64,000 bases of DNA, taken from Nostoc sp. KVJ3. Lineage in GTDB: Bacteria; Cyanobacteriota; Cyanobacteriia; Cyanobacteriales; Nostocaceae. The DNA lies in contig NZ_WWFG01000001.1 of NCBI RefSeq assembly GCF_026127265.1, positions 2,891,501 to 2,955,500 on the forward strand, given 5' to 3'. Below, piece by piece: positions 18,242 to 27,673 of this stretch. How positions within the stretch are numbered: the first letter of the stretch is position 1; each line of letters opens with the position of its first letter. The notes beneath the pieces were generated by a model. The model saw only the letters and a list, made by a program, of their open reading frames with translations, had not been told where the DNA came from and searched no databases. The translations under genes and the position numbers were made by a program.

Positions 18242-19348
18242 GTGGTAAAAAGCTTCAATAGTCTGTTTGGCAAATCAAATAAAGGGGTCGGCATTGAACT
18301 TGCTCCCGAACGAGTAAATGTAGTTCAGCTACGCAAGCACCGTCAAGGCTTGAAATTAGAAACCTTTACATCGATAGCGGTTCCAGAAGGAGTAGTTACC
18401 GATGGTCAAATCACCGACCCCGCAGCGATGGCGCAATTAATCCAGCAAGCGCTAGCTGAAAGCAAAATCAAAACTTCTCGTGTGGCCACTGGTGTACCAG
18501 GGCGAGATTCCATCGTTCGGATCATACCAGTACCAGCAGAGTTAGATGACAAAGAACTGCGAGAAATGGTACTCAACCATGAAGCAGGTTTATATTTACC
18601 CTATCCTCGTGAAGAGGCTGATGTAGATTATCAGAAACTTGGGTACTTTCAAGATGAGGATGGCATTGAAAAAGTACACGTACTCTTAGTAGCCACCCGC
18701 AAGGAGATAACGGATACATATATCAGTACATTCGAGCAAGCAGGATTACAAATTGATGTTTTAGAAATTAACAGTTTTGCTCTACTTCGGACTATTCGCG
18801 AACAACTGCGACAATTTGGCCCGCAAGAAGCAGCAGTACTAGTTGATATCGAGTTCGATAGTACGGAAATCGCCATCATCGTTAATGGAGTACCGCAATT
18901 TTCCCGTACAGTCCCCATCGGAACTTATCAAATGCAAACTGCCTTAGCAAGGGCAATGAGTTTACCTACATCACGAGATATGGAACTGTTACACGGAATG
19001 ATTATTCCCTCAACTACCCTAGATGGTGGGAAAACCGGTGTTACCGAAATCGATCCTGGTATGGCAGCCATCTTAAGAGTATTGGGAGAACTAACAGACG
19101 AACTGCGTCGTTCCATCGATTTTTATCTGAATCAAAGTGAAAATTTGGAGATAGCGCAGATTTTATTAGCTGGCCCGGGAGGTGGACTTCAGCAGCTAGA
19201 TGAATTTTTTACTCAAAGATTGAGCTTGCCAACCACCCAAATAGATCCAATCGGGTCTTTAGCCTTAGAAGTTGACACTGATAAATATCCACAGGTACAA
19301 CGCTCTGGCTTGGCCATTGTACTTGGTTTAGGAATGCGGGAGGTGTAA
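18242..19348 (+). CDS. pilM: Type IV pilus assembly protein PilM
   Basis: The 368-residue actin-like ATPase forms the cytoplasmic ring of the pilus alignment complex and binds the PilN N-terminus. It starts at GTG 18242. It shows the PilM opening GVGIELAPERVNVVQL, the central EAAVLVDIEFDSTEIAII and the C-terminal ILLAGPGGGLQQLDEF. It heads a pilM-pilN-pilO-pilQ cluster on the plus strand, 105 bp before pilN. Confidence 0.95.
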   Translation: MVKSFNSLFGKSNKGVGIELAPERVNVVQLRKHRQGLKLETFTSIAVPEGVVTDGQITDPAAMAQLIQQALAESKIKTSRVATGVPGRDSIVRIIPVPAELDDKELREMVLNHEAGLYLPYPREEADVDYQKLGYFQDEDGIEKVHVLLVATRKEITDTYISTFEQAGLQIDVLEINSFALLRTIREQLRQFGPQEAAVLVDIEFDSTEIAIIVNGVPQFSRTVPIGTYQMQTALARAMSLPTSRDMELLHGMIIPSTTLDGGKTGVTEIDPGMAAILRVLGELTDELRRSIDFYLNQSENLEIAQILLAGPGGGLQQLDEFFTQRLSLPTTQIDPIGSLALEVDTDKYPQVQRSGLAIVLGLGMREV

Positions 19349-19453
19349 TAGCAATTTTAGATTTTGGATTTGAAATTTTGAGTTGTCTGTTTTGACAGTT
19401 CACTGTTTGAGAATTCTCAAACCATAATATTTATTCCTAGTTGGTGTGAGAAA

Positions 19454-20239
19454 ATGTACAGTTTAGATGTTAACTTTCTTAAAGACCGTCCAGCATACCA
19501 AAAAAAGCCTGAGAAACAGGGAGGAATATCCCTAAAGCTGCCTACAGGAAATTTCACACCAGTGTATGTGGGAGTTGCACTAGGTGTAGGTCTTCCAGCT
19601 TTATTAGGAGTTAGTTGGTGGCTGTTACAAGGGAAGATTGTTGAATTAGATGGTCAGATAGCACAGCTAGATCAGGAAAGCAAAAGGTTAGATACAGAAA
19701 TAGGAAATCTGAACAAAATCAAAGACGAGACGAAGGCAGTTAAAGGGGAAACCCAAGCTTTAGTCACTGTATTTGATCAGATTCGACCTTGGTCAGCGAT
19801 GTTGCAAGATTTGCGCGATCGCATTCCCACCGCAGTGCAAATTGATACCATTAAACAAATGCCACCCGTTGCGGCAGCGCCAGGGCAACCCCCAAACAAT
19901 CCCGCCGGAGGGTTAGAAATTACTGGATTGGCTCGTTCTTTTAACGATGTTAATGATTTCTTACTGAGTTTACAACAGTCTCAGTTCTTGAAGCCTACAG
20001 AAAGCAGAATTATAACGGCAACATTAGTAGATGCTCCCTTACCACCAGGTACAGGTCAACCCACTAGTCCTACTAATGGTGTAACAATTAAGCCGCCCCA
20101 AGTAGTTAAATACACTATTCAATCGACTATGAGCGATGTTCCAGCTTCCGAATTAATCCGGGAGTTGGAGAAAAAAGGCACAGTGGGGTTAGTGACTCGA
20201 ATTCGTAATATGCAACAAACAGGAGTCATTTCAAAATGA
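19454..20239 (+). CDS. pilN: Type IV pilus assembly protein PilN
   Basis: The 261-residue bitopic inner-membrane protein starts with MYSLDVNFLKDRP, the short cytoplasmic tail that contacts PilM. A membrane segment (VYVGVALGVGLPALLGVSWWLL, about residues 37-58) follows, then a coiled coil (KIVELDGQIAQLDQESKRLD) and a periplasmic domain. The last codons overlap pilO by 4 bp (ATGA), indicating translational coupling. Confidence 0.93.
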   Translation: MYSLDVNFLKDRPAYQKKPEKQGGISLKLPTGNFTPVYVGVALGVGLPALLGVSWWLLQGKIVELDGQIAQLDQESKRLDTEIGNLNKIKDETKAVKGETQALVTVFDQIRPWSAMLQDLRDRIPTAVQIDTIKQMPPVAAAPGQPPNNPAGGLEITGLARSFNDVNDFLLSLQQSQFLKPTESRIITATLVDAPLPPGTGQPTSPTNGVTIKPPQVVKYTIQSTMSDVPASELIRELEKKGTVGLVTRIRNMQQTGVISK

Positions 20240-21000
20240 CGCTGAGTGATGATTTAAATTTTGCCGAACAAGGTGGGGAATTCAATGCCGAAACACCAGC
20301 CCACCCCGTGGTGTTTGGCATTGCCTTTACACCAACAATCATTGGCATCTTGGTGGGGGTAGTTGGTTTAGGGGCAGCAGGTTATATTTTGTTAAACCTG
20401 CTGATGCCAGCCTTAGAAAGCTATCAGCAACAGCAAGCAAAAAGCTCGGAATTGCAAGGGCAAATTCAGCAAAAAAAAGCCAATATCAAACAGATTGACA
20501 AAGTTAAAGAAGAGCTAGCACAGGCAAAACAGCAAAAAATACAAGTTCTAGGTTTATTCGCTAACGAAAAAACCTTAGATACATTGCTGTTAGATTTGAA
20601 CCGCTTGATTGAGTCTGGAAATACTCAAACTTCTATTAATACAGTCAGAGCCAAACTGAAGAGATTTGTGCCAGTTTCTCAAAAACCAGAACCCATTACT
20701 GATGGGAGTCTAGGACTACAGGTTGACGGTAAGTTAGAACGCAGTAGTATCAATGCTGATATTACAGGAACTTATGAGCAAACACAATCGATAATTCGTA
20801 ACATTGAGCGTTTACAGCCTTTGTTAATAGTTAAAGATTATCAATCAAGTTTGGCTCCGGTAGAGTCAAGATCCCCATTAGATAAAACGCCTGTACAGTT
20901 AGGCCCAGCAGCGATTAATACATCATTCCAGTTACAGGTATTGATGCCACTTAGTCCAGAAGAAATAGCCGCAGCAGCTAAAAATGCTCCGAAAAAGTAA
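20236..21000 (+). CDS. pilO: Type IV pilus assembly protein PilO
   Basis: The 254-residue protein pairs with PilN. It has a cytoplasmic N-terminus, one membrane segment (PTIIGILVGVVGLGAAGYILL, about residues 33-54), a coiled coil rich in Gln and Lys (SYQQQQAKSSELQGQIQQ) and a ferredoxin-like periplasmic region. The start overlaps the pilN stop by 4 bp. No separate pilP-like gene is seen before pilQ, which is the usual cyanobacterial arrangement as I recall it. Confidence 0.93.
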   Translation: MTLSDDLNFAEQGGEFNAETPAHPVVFGIAFTPTIIGILVGVVGLGAAGYILLNLLMPALESYQQQQAKSSELQGQIQQKKANIKQIDKVKEELAQAKQQKIQVLGLFANEKTLDTLLLDLNRLIESGNTQTSINTVRAKLKRFVPVSQKPEPITDGSLGLQVDGKLERSSINADITGTYEQTQSIIRNIERLQPLLIVKDYQSSLAPVESRSPLDKTPVQLGPAAINTSFQLQVLMPLSPEEIAAAAKNAPKK

Positions 21001-21301
21001 TAGTGAAGAGTAAGGGCAATAGCCAGGGCGAATGGAATTCGCGGCTACACAAGCAAAGTCCGCCTCCACGGACTAAGGAAATATTGAGGCTTTGAACCGA
21101 TGCCGGTGGTTTAAGCCTTGTGTAGACGAGCCAGTGCGTTAGGCGGTAGGCGGCTCTGCCGACTTGTTAGCACAGCGTCTCCCCTTCTCTCAAAGGGAGA
21201 GGCTAGCGCTAAGGAGAAGCAACTGGTGTGCGGTTCATAACCGTCGATTTAACTATTCACAATTGTTTGTAAACAAGGTTTTATTAGGTGAGGAATGAAC
21301 T
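21001..21301. repeat. Repeat-filled spacer between pilO and pilQ
   Basis: The spacer holds dispersed-repeat fragments: a 'CCAGTGCGTTAGGCGG' type unit (about 21130-21150, related to one at 32937-32970) and a palindromic CTCCCCTTCTCTCAAAGGGAG-like segment (about 21178-21205). No gene is visible. The repeat could act as an attenuator between the PilMNO and PilQ parts of the operon. Confidence 0.5.
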
Positions 21302-23464
21302 GTGAAACAGCTTCACGGTAATAGTTTTATATTAGGTACTGCCGCTTTTGCATTTCTGGCATCTCAACCAGTTTTGGCACAAATTAGTCAGGTTACTGAT
21401 GTCCAGTTAAAGCCAGTTAATGGTGGAGTTAGTGTTGCCTTGAAAACTTCTTCAGGGTCACGCCCCCAAGTTTTCACGACACAAAGAGGTAAAGCTTTAG
21501 TTGCAGATATTATCAATACTCAATTACGATTACCACAAGGTAATACCTTTCGTCAAGATAGCCCAGCCCCAGGAATTGCATCTGTCGAGGTTAGTCAGCT
21601 TGATGCCAACAGCATTCGGGTAACGGTAACTGGTAGCAGCAACGTACCTAGCAGTCAACCTGTGGTGCGATCGCAAAATGGAATTACACTCAGCTTTAGC
21701 CCAACTGCTGGCACGATAGCATCAGCACCAACAACGCCATCAGCGCCAACATCCACAACACCGCCTACTTCTATCCCAATCCAAACTGGTAAAAAGCCAG
21801 ATGTTTTAGTTCCCAACCCACAAGTCACCATTGACGGACAACCGGCACAAGCTGCTGGGCCAGGTCAACCTCTGAGTCAGGCTCCACCTTTCTTACCCAG
21901 GGCCGTCGCTCCACCGGTGGGAGATATTGCTATTTCCGCCACTGATGCTTCTCCTAGCACCATTGACTTAGGAACTCAGGAACGTGTACCCCGTTTAGTC
22001 CTACGAGATGCGCCAGTGCGTGAGGTTTTATCATTGCTTGCCCGTGCTGCTAATTTGAACCTGGCTTATATCGGAGGTGATGGAGGTCAGCAGGGTGGTG
22101 GTGCTAATGCACCAGTAGTTTCTCAAACAATCTCCCTAGATATAGAAAATGAGCCAGTGCAAGATGTGTTTAACTACGTCTTGCGCCTAAGTGGTTTAGA
22201 GGCTAACCGCAGTAATCGCACAGTTTTTGTCGGGCCTAAACTACCTAATTCGACTCGTGACATGGTTATGCGTAACCTGCGACTTAATCAGGTAACAGTG
22301 GGAGTCGCCCTGAATTTTTTGGTCGGCTTGGGAGCAGAAAGTGCTGTCAGCCGAGAACGACAAGTCACCAGTGTTAATGCTGTAGCTGTGGGTAGTGCGG
22401 CTACTCCCATCACCCAGACTCAGACGACGACAGAAACTAAAGTTGAAACTCAACGCGTTGACTTCAAAGACTCTAGTCCATTACTGAGAGGTTTACAGGC
22501 ATTAGGAGACGAGCGGACTAATTCTCTAACCTTAATTGGCCCTCCCCGCCTAGTTGAAATGGCGATGGCTCAATTAACTCAGCTTGATATCCGCCGTCGT
22601 CAAGTTGTAGTTAACGTCAAGATTATTGATGTTAACCTCAATAACGCTCAGAACTACAACACTAGCTTTGCTTTTGGGGTTGGTAACAACTACTTTTCAA
22701 ATGATGGTGGTATAGCAACTCTCAATTTTGGTGGTGCCAGAACACCTACTAGTACTGAAGTAAGAAGTAGTGTTAATAGTACACCAACAATTCTAGATCC
22801 AAGAGCTGCTTTGAATCCTCCATACAAGTTCACCAAGTCTCTTCTCACTAGCTTGCAGGCTCAGGTGACAACTGGCAATGCCAAGATTTTGACTGACCCA
22901 ACCTTAATTGTGCAAGAAGGTCAACAGGCTCTGATCAACCTGACTCAAGAAGTAGTGGGAAATATAACCCTCCAAACAACGGATACTTCTGGTGGTTCAA
23001 GAACAGAACAAACAATTGAGAAACAAAACGTTGGCTTAACCGTGAGTGTGAAAATTGAGCGGATTGACGATAATGGTTTCGTTTCTTTATCTGTTGCTCC
23101 TACTGTCAGCGCTCCTTCAAGCACAACAAATACAGGAAATGGAACTATTACTTTAGTGTCTCAGCGCTCCCTTACTTCTGGCTTAATTCGCTTACGAGAT
23201 GGTCAAACACTTGTTCTTTCAGGAATTATTCAAGATCAAGACCGGACAGATGTCTCCAAGATTCCTATTTTGGGCGATCTTCCTCTGATTGGTGCGCTGT
23301 TTAGAAGTACAAACAGATCCAACCAGCGCAATGAGGTGATTGTATTGCTCACACCTCAAATTATGGATGACTCCGAAAACTCCTCATACGGCTATAACTA
23401 CAATCCCAGCCCAGAAGTGCGGCAAATCCTTGAGCGTCGGGGGTTGAAGCTTCCTAGTCGGTAA
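21302..23464 (+). CDS. pilQ: Type IV pilus secretin PilQ
   Basis: The 720-residue outer-membrane secretin starts at GTG 21302. It has a signal peptide (GTAAFAFLASQPVLAQ), an AMIN domain (VTDVQLKPVNGGVSVALKTS, about residues 35-130) and a Pro/Thr-rich linker. An STN/N0 domain (RLVLRDAPVREVLSLLARAA), N1 domain and the C-terminal secretin core with VQEGQQALINL and LVLSGIIQDQDRTDVSKIPILGDLPLIGALF follow. AMIN domains anchor such proteins to peptidoglycan. Confidence 0.95.
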   Translation: MKQLHGNSFILGTAAFAFLASQPVLAQISQVTDVQLKPVNGGVSVALKTSSGSRPQVFTTQRGKALVADIINTQLRLPQGNTFRQDSPAPGIASVEVSQLDANSIRVTVTGSSNVPSSQPVVRSQNGITLSFSPTAGTIASAPTTPSAPTSTTPPTSIPIQTGKKPDVLVPNPQVTIDGQPAQAAGPGQPLSQAPPFLPRAVAPPVGDIAISATDASPSTIDLGTQERVPRLVLRDAPVREVLSLLARAANLNLAYIGGDGGQQGGGANAPVVSQTISLDIENEPVQDVFNYVLRLSGLEANRSNRTVFVGPKLPNSTRDMVMRNLRLNQVTVGVALNFLVGLGAESAVSRERQVTSVNAVAVGSAATPITQTQTTTETKVETQRVDFKDSSPLLRGLQALGDERTNSLTLIGPPRLVEMAMAQLTQLDIRRRQVVVNVKIIDVNLNNAQNYNTSFAFGVGNNYFSNDGGIATLNFGGARTPTSTEVRSSVNSTPTILDPRAALNPPYKFTKSLLTSLQAQVTTGNAKILTDPTLIVQEGQQALINLTQEVVGNITLQTTDTSGGSRTEQTIEKQNVGLTVSVKIERIDDNGFVSLSVAPTVSAPSSTTNTGNGTITLVSQRSLTSGLIRLRDGQTLVLSGIIQDQDRTDVSKIPILGDLPLIGALFRSTNRSNQRNEVIVLLTPQIMDDSENSSYGYNYNPSPEVRQILERRGLKLPSR

Positions 23465-24025
23465 TAAAGATGATGAATAGGTGAGTTACTTCTGGCTCAA
23501 ATCCTCGAACCTCTCCCTGCTTTGAACTTTAGTTCAAGTCTGTCCCTCTCTGTGTCGGCTACGGTGTACACACAAGTCTTGCCGCAGCCATATCTTTCTT
23601 TATTAATGAATCTCGTCGCACTGTGTTTCTATCCCGCCTCGGAATGAATTCCGAGTCTCATAGCCCAAGTCCACTGAAAGTGGACTAAATAATTAATTCA
23701 CTCCACTTTCAGTGGAGTTTCGCTATCAGCCCTGAACTTCAGTTCAGGGCGGGATATGGGTGAGTGTGACGGTTTCACTGTAGAGGATTTTTCGACTTGT
23801 GTGTACACCGTAGTTATAAGTAACCATGCAGAATTAATTACAGTCATTGCGAGCAAAGAGAAGCAATCCCAGCCCCCGCGTTCGCGAAGCGTGTCCGAAG
23901 GACTTATGCTTCATTTCGCAACTCTTGGAGACGCTACCGTGTAGCTTACTTCCCCGAAGGAGTACGCTCCATTCGCAATGACATTGTGTAATTAATTTTG
24001 TTTACTACTTAAAAGGGAGGGAACT
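23465..24025. other. Repeat-rich intergenic region after pilQ
   Basis: No gene is convincing here. It contains several nested hairpins, including CCACTGAAAGTGGA/TCCACTTTCAGTGGA (about 23670-23715) and an element related to TGAACTTCAGTTCA (about 23530 and 23735). GTGTACAC sequences occur on both sides (23570 and 23802), so this may be a compound repeat element of about 230 bp. Confidence 0.5.
23843..23982. repeat. Dispersed repeat with GTCATTGC / GCAATGAC ends
   Basis: The element opens with GTCATTGCGAG and closes with TTCGCAATGAC, and contains GCGTTCGCGAAGCGTGTCC followed by GAAGGACTTATGCTTCATT. A second copy lies at 48293-48422 with the same core, and shorter pieces at 27588-27632 and 37082-37113. 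It is non-coding. Confidence 0.75.
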
Positions 24026-24160
24026 CAATACTGCGTAGGTTTTGAGTCGATCCCCCCAACGCCCCTTAAAAAGGGGGGCTAAAAATGCCTTATTTTCCCC
24101 CTTTTTAAGGGGGACTAAGGGGGATCTCTGATGACTATGCACCAAAACCTACGCAGTATC
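24026..24160. mobile_element. MITE-like element with 17-bp ends and 11-bp flanking duplication
   Basis: Ends ATACTGCGTAGGTTTTG (24029 on) and its exact complement CAAAACCTACGCAGTAT (to 24159) bound a 135-bp element. The core is itself an inverted repeat (GATCCCCCCAACGCCCC to GGGGACTAAGGGGGATC). The sequence GGGAGGGAACT occurs immediately on both sides (24015-24025 and 24161-24171), as expected for a target duplication. No coding capacity. Confidence 0.8.
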
Positions 24161-24171
24161 GGGAGGGAACT

Positions 24172-24623
24172 AGATTTCCTGCCCTCCAGTCTAGCTGCGA
24201 TCGCTTTCAAAGAGTCAAACTTATTTCATAAAAATTCGTTAATATCAGCAATAATTCTTCAACATCGGTAATTAATCCCAACAAATGCTGACCATCCGAT
24301 AACTCCCCACTCCCATGTTTTCCTTGCGATCGCAATTTTCACTAGGTATTTTTTCCTACTTTTGGGGTGGTTTTTAGTGAAACAAGTACTCTAAAATGAC
24401 AAAAAATCCTGAAATCTATATAAATTAATGGTTTCATCTATCCACATCAGGCTACAACGCCTTAGAATGATTCATTGAAAAGTCGAGCCGATGGGATGTA
24501 CAGCCGTTTTGAGTAAAAATACTCCCAAAGGATGATTTTTGTATTCCCGCAAACAAAGATTTCAGTACAGATGCACCAGGGTGCATCCGTAAAGAATCTC
24601 AAGTAAACCTTCAGGAGTTTGAC
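24172..24623. other. Upstream region of the HU gene
   Basis: This stretch of about 450 bp has no gene I can support. It contains HIP1-like sites and a long AT-rich segment (24350-24430), and ends with the HU leader, including a Shine-Dalgarno-like AGGAG (24613-24617). The HU promoter should lie here. Confidence 0.5.
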
Positions 24624-24908
24624 ATGAACAAAGGTGAATTAGTTGATGCCGTCGCTGAAAAAGCTAGTGTTACCAAGAAACAAGCGGATGCAGTCTTAAC
24701 TGCCGCTTTGGAAACGATTATTGAAGCGGTTTCCTCTGGTGATAAGGTAACATTAGTGGGATTTGGCTCATTTGAATCACGGGAACGTAAAGCCCGCGAA
24801 GGTCGCAACCCGAAAACAAATGAAAAAATGGAAATTCCCGCTACGAGGGTTCCTGCCTTCTCCGCAGGAAAACTGTTTAGAGAAAAGGTAGCACCCCCAA
24901 AAGCATAG
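24624..24908 (+). CDS. hup: HU family nucleoid protein
   Basis: The 94-residue protein binds and bends DNA as a dimer. It starts MNKGELVDAVAEKASVTKKQ and has the core GFGSFESRERKAREGRNPKT followed by PATRVPAFSAGKLFRE. These include the beta-arm region RNP that inserts in the minor groove. It is a full-length HU; in Anabaena the gene is called hanA. An AGGAG site lies about 7 bases before the ATG. Confidence 0.96.
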   Translation: MNKGELVDAVAEKASVTKKQADAVLTAALETIIEAVSSGDKVTLVGFGSFESRERKAREGRNPKTNEKMEIPATRVPAFSAGKLFREKVAPPKA

Positions 24909-24934
24909 ATTCTGTCTTTGGGAACTTTTTTTTA

Positions 24935-25990
24935 ATGCGGCAACCTGCACACGGGGGAAATTTAGCCTGGGCAGCAGCACTGGCTGGCTGTCCCCCTGAC
25001 GCTATTCTGGATTTTTCTGCTAGCATCAGCCCGTTGGGGCCTCCAAACAGCGCGATCGCTGCTATACTGTCCCAAATTGGTAATCTTAAGCACTATCCAG
25101 ACCCAAACTATAGTGAACTGAGACTAGCTCTCAGTCACTTCCATCAACTGCCGCCTGAGTGGATTCTGCCGGGTAACGGCTCCGCAGAATTACTCACTTT
25201 ATTAGGTAGGGAGTTAGCTCAATTAGCCGCGACAATTTTAATCACTCCAGCCTTTGGTGACTACTACCGAACCTTGGCAGCGTATAACGCTAATGTGCTG
25301 GAGTGTCCTTTGTCATTTGTGACTGGTCATTGGTCATTGGTCATTGACCAAGGACAAAGGACAAATGACAAAGGGCTATTGTTGAATAATCCCCACAACC
25401 CAACCGGAAAGATATTTTCACGGGACTCTATTTTGCCCTACCTAGAGCAATTTGCTTTAGTTGTGGTGGATGAAGCATTTATGGATTTTGTGCCGCCTAA
25501 TGAGGAACAAAGCCTGATTCCGGTGGTGCAAGAATATGCGAATTTAGTAGTATTGCGATCGCTAACCAAATTTTACAGTCTCCCAGGACTGCGATTAGGA
25601 TATGCGATCGCCCACCCCGACTGTCTAGCTAAATGGCAGCTATGGCGTGACCCCTGGCCCGTAAACACCCTAGCGGCGGCGGCGGCAATTGCAGCCCTCC
25701 AAGATACAGAGTTTCAGCAGCAAACCTGGGCATGGCTACCATCTGCACGAAACCAACTCTTTCAGGGTTTGGCTAAAATACCAGGATTGCAACCCCAAGT
25801 AAGTGCTGCTAACTTTGTACTGGTTGAGTCCCAAAAGTCTACTTCGCAGTTACAGCAACAATTACTCAAGCATCACCAGATTTTAATCCGTGATTGCCTT
25901 AGTTTTAAAGAACTAGGCGATCGCTTTTTCCGGGTTGCTGTACGTGAAGAGTCCGATAATCAACGCTTACTAACAGCGCTAAAAGAGTAG
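24935..25990 (+). CDS. CobC/CobD-like threonine-phosphate decarboxylase (class I aminotransferase fold)
   Basis: The 351-residue PLP enzyme resembles histidinol-phosphate aminotransferase and the CobC/CobD group, which makes aminopropanol phosphate for the cobamide nucleotide loop. The opening HGGNLAWAAALAGCPPDAIL and DFSASISPLGPP are typical of CobC/CobD. The PLP lysine is Lys212 in RSLTKFYSLPGLRLGY, and NNPHNPTG is at 151-158. Residues about 125-147 are an unusual insert encoded by a repeat (25307-25374). The gene follows hup by 26 bp. Confidence 0.85.
   Translation: MRQPAHGGNLAWAAALAGCPPDAILDFSASISPLGPPNSAIAAILSQIGNLKHYPDPNYSELRLALSHFHQLPPEWILPGNGSAELLTLLGRELAQLAATILITPAFGDYYRTLAAYNANVLECPLSFVTGHWSLVIDQGQRTNDKGLLLNNPHNPTGKIFSRDSILPYLEQFALVVVDEAFMDFVPPNEEQSLIPVVQEYANLVVLRSLTKFYSLPGLRLGYAIAHPDCLAKWQLWRDPWPVNTLAAAAAIAALQDTEFQQQTWAWLPSARNQLFQGLAKIPGLQPQVSAANFVLVESQKSTSQLQQQLLKHHQILIRDCLSFKELGDRFFRVAVREESDNQRLLTALKE
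25307..25374. repeat. In-frame palindromic repeat inside the CobC/CobD-like gene
   Basis: Perfect 14-bp arms CCTTTGTCATTTGT (25307-25320) and ACAAATGACAAAGG (25361-25374) flank three tandem TGGTCAT units. The 68-bp segment is translated without a stop as an insert before the PLP-phosphate loop. Confidence 0.8.
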
Positions 25991-26073
25991 AGACGCGATT
26001 AATCGCATCTCTACTCCTAATTCTTATACAGACGCGATTAATCGTGTCTCCAAACTCCTAACTTTAAATTCGC

Positions 26074-27528
26074 GTGACCGTTGACTATGATGTTGTAATT
26101 ATTGGCGGTAGTCTTGCTGGATACTACGCTGCCCTTGCTGCCAGCCAACTACGTGCTACAGTTGCCTTGGTGGAACCCAAAGTAGACTACGAGTTTACTT
26201 ATCACCATGCTCTTACCGAAATCAGTAAACTAGGGCAGAAGTTGAATCATGCCGCTAGTTTTGGTATTCATGCCACACACATTGATACCTCAGAAGAATG
26301 CCATATATCTATGGCATGGCAAGAAGCAATGCTGTATGCTCAATGCGTTGCTTCAAATCTCAAAGAACAGCATTCTCCAGCTATCCTAGCCGCGCTAGGA
26401 GTAGATGTCATAGTTGGTAGTGGTCAATTTCAATCTTCACCTCAACTAGCTTTTGCTGTTAACAATCGCTTACTACGCGCCCGTACCTACTTGCTGGCCA
26501 CTGGTTCGCATCCAGAAATTCCTGAGATTGAAGGATTGCAAGCCACTGGCTACCTAACCCTATCTAATATTTGGCAATCCTTACAGGGAACAACATTATC
26601 TAAAAATTGGGTAATTATCGGCGGAATTCCCCAAAGCATTGAAATCGCTCAAACTTTAGCGCGATTTGGTTGCACTGTAACACTGGTAGTCAAGCATCCA
26701 TATCTTCTACCCAATATTGACCCTGAAATAGCCATATTGCTTCAGGCACAGTTAGAAGTCGAAGGTGTGCGCGTTCTCAACGATACAATAGTGACTCAAG
26801 TGAGGCTAATTGAGGGTAAAAAGTGGATTCAAGCAGGAGACAAAGCCATTGAAACGGATGAAATTTTAGTGGCGACTGGACAACAACCAAATCTTGAATC
26901 CCTAAATTTGGCAACGGTAGGCGTGAAATGGCATCGGCGTAGTTTAGTGGTGAATGATAAACTGCAAACTACCAACCACCGCATTTACGCTTGTGGTGAT
27001 GTAATTGGTGGTTACGACTTTGCCAATATTGCTAATTATGAAGCAAAAATTGCGCTAAATAATGCCCTCTTTTTCTCCAAGTTACGAGTAAATTATCGCT
27101 CCATTCCTTGGGTAATGTCTTCTGTGCCGACATTGGCGCAAGTGGGTTTGACAGAGGTACAGGCAAAACGCCTATTTAGTCGAGATGAAGTTTTAGTTTT
27201 GCGGCAATATTTTAAAACAGTGGTAGCAGCCCAACTCCGGGACGAAACCAGTGGTATGTGTAAATTAATTGTGCTACGCAACGGCGAAATTTTGGGAGCT
27301 TCGATATTAGGGGCAGAAGTTGGAGAGTTGATTAATTTGATTGCCTTCGCAATGTCACAAAAAATTAAAGTCAAAGATTTAGCAAATTTATCTTCTGTCT
27401 ATCCCAGTTTCTCAGAAATTCTAGAACAAACTGCAAGAGAATGGAGTAAGCAAAGGTTAAATAACAATATTGCTTTGCAAGAGTTTTTAGAAGGCTTCTT
27501 CCATTTCCGCCGCAATTGGAATTTGTGA
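26074..27528 (+). CDS. FAD/NAD(P)-dependent oxidoreductase without the redox disulfide
   Basis: The 484-residue protein has the architecture of the dihydrolipoamide dehydrogenase/mercuric reductase family: FAD fold VVIIGGSLAGYYAALAASQL, NAD fold WVIIGGIPQSIEIAQTLARF, IYACGDVIGGYDFANIANYE and a dimerisation domain. The start is GTG 26074. The CxxxxC redox pair expected after the first FAD helix is absent; that place reads EPKVDYEFTYHHALTEISK. The C-terminal HxxxxE catalytic pair is also not evident. It may be an electron-transfer or quinone-linked flavoprotein. Confidence 0.82.
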   Translation: MTVDYDVVIIGGSLAGYYAALAASQLRATVALVEPKVDYEFTYHHALTEISKLGQKLNHAASFGIHATHIDTSEECHISMAWQEAMLYAQCVASNLKEQHSPAILAALGVDVIVGSGQFQSSPQLAFAVNNRLLRARTYLLATGSHPEIPEIEGLQATGYLTLSNIWQSLQGTTLSKNWVIIGGIPQSIEIAQTLARFGCTVTLVVKHPYLLPNIDPEIAILLQAQLEVEGVRVLNDTIVTQVRLIEGKKWIQAGDKAIETDEILVATGQQPNLESLNLATVGVKWHRRSLVVNDKLQTTNHRIYACGDVIGGYDFANIANYEAKIALNNALFFSKLRVNYRSIPWVMSSVPTLAQVGLTEVQAKRLFSRDEVLVLRQYFKTVVAAQLRDETSGMCKLIVLRNGEILGASILGAEVGELINLIAFAMSQKIKVKDLANLSSVYPSFSEILEQTAREWSKQRLNNNIALQEFLEGFFHFRRNWNL

Positions 27529-27673
27529 GTGGAGATTTAGAAGCGCCACAAATAGGCTTGATAAGTACTTGGACAGAATTAATTACACAATGACATTGCG
27601 GTTGGGATTGCTTCATTACGCTCGCAATGACTGTAAATATTTTTGTCCAACTACTTGTATTACGCTATAGTCC

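Noticed and set aside
23756..23944. 62-codon plus-strand open frame in the pilQ-hup spacer
   Set aside because: It lies entirely in dispersed repeats.
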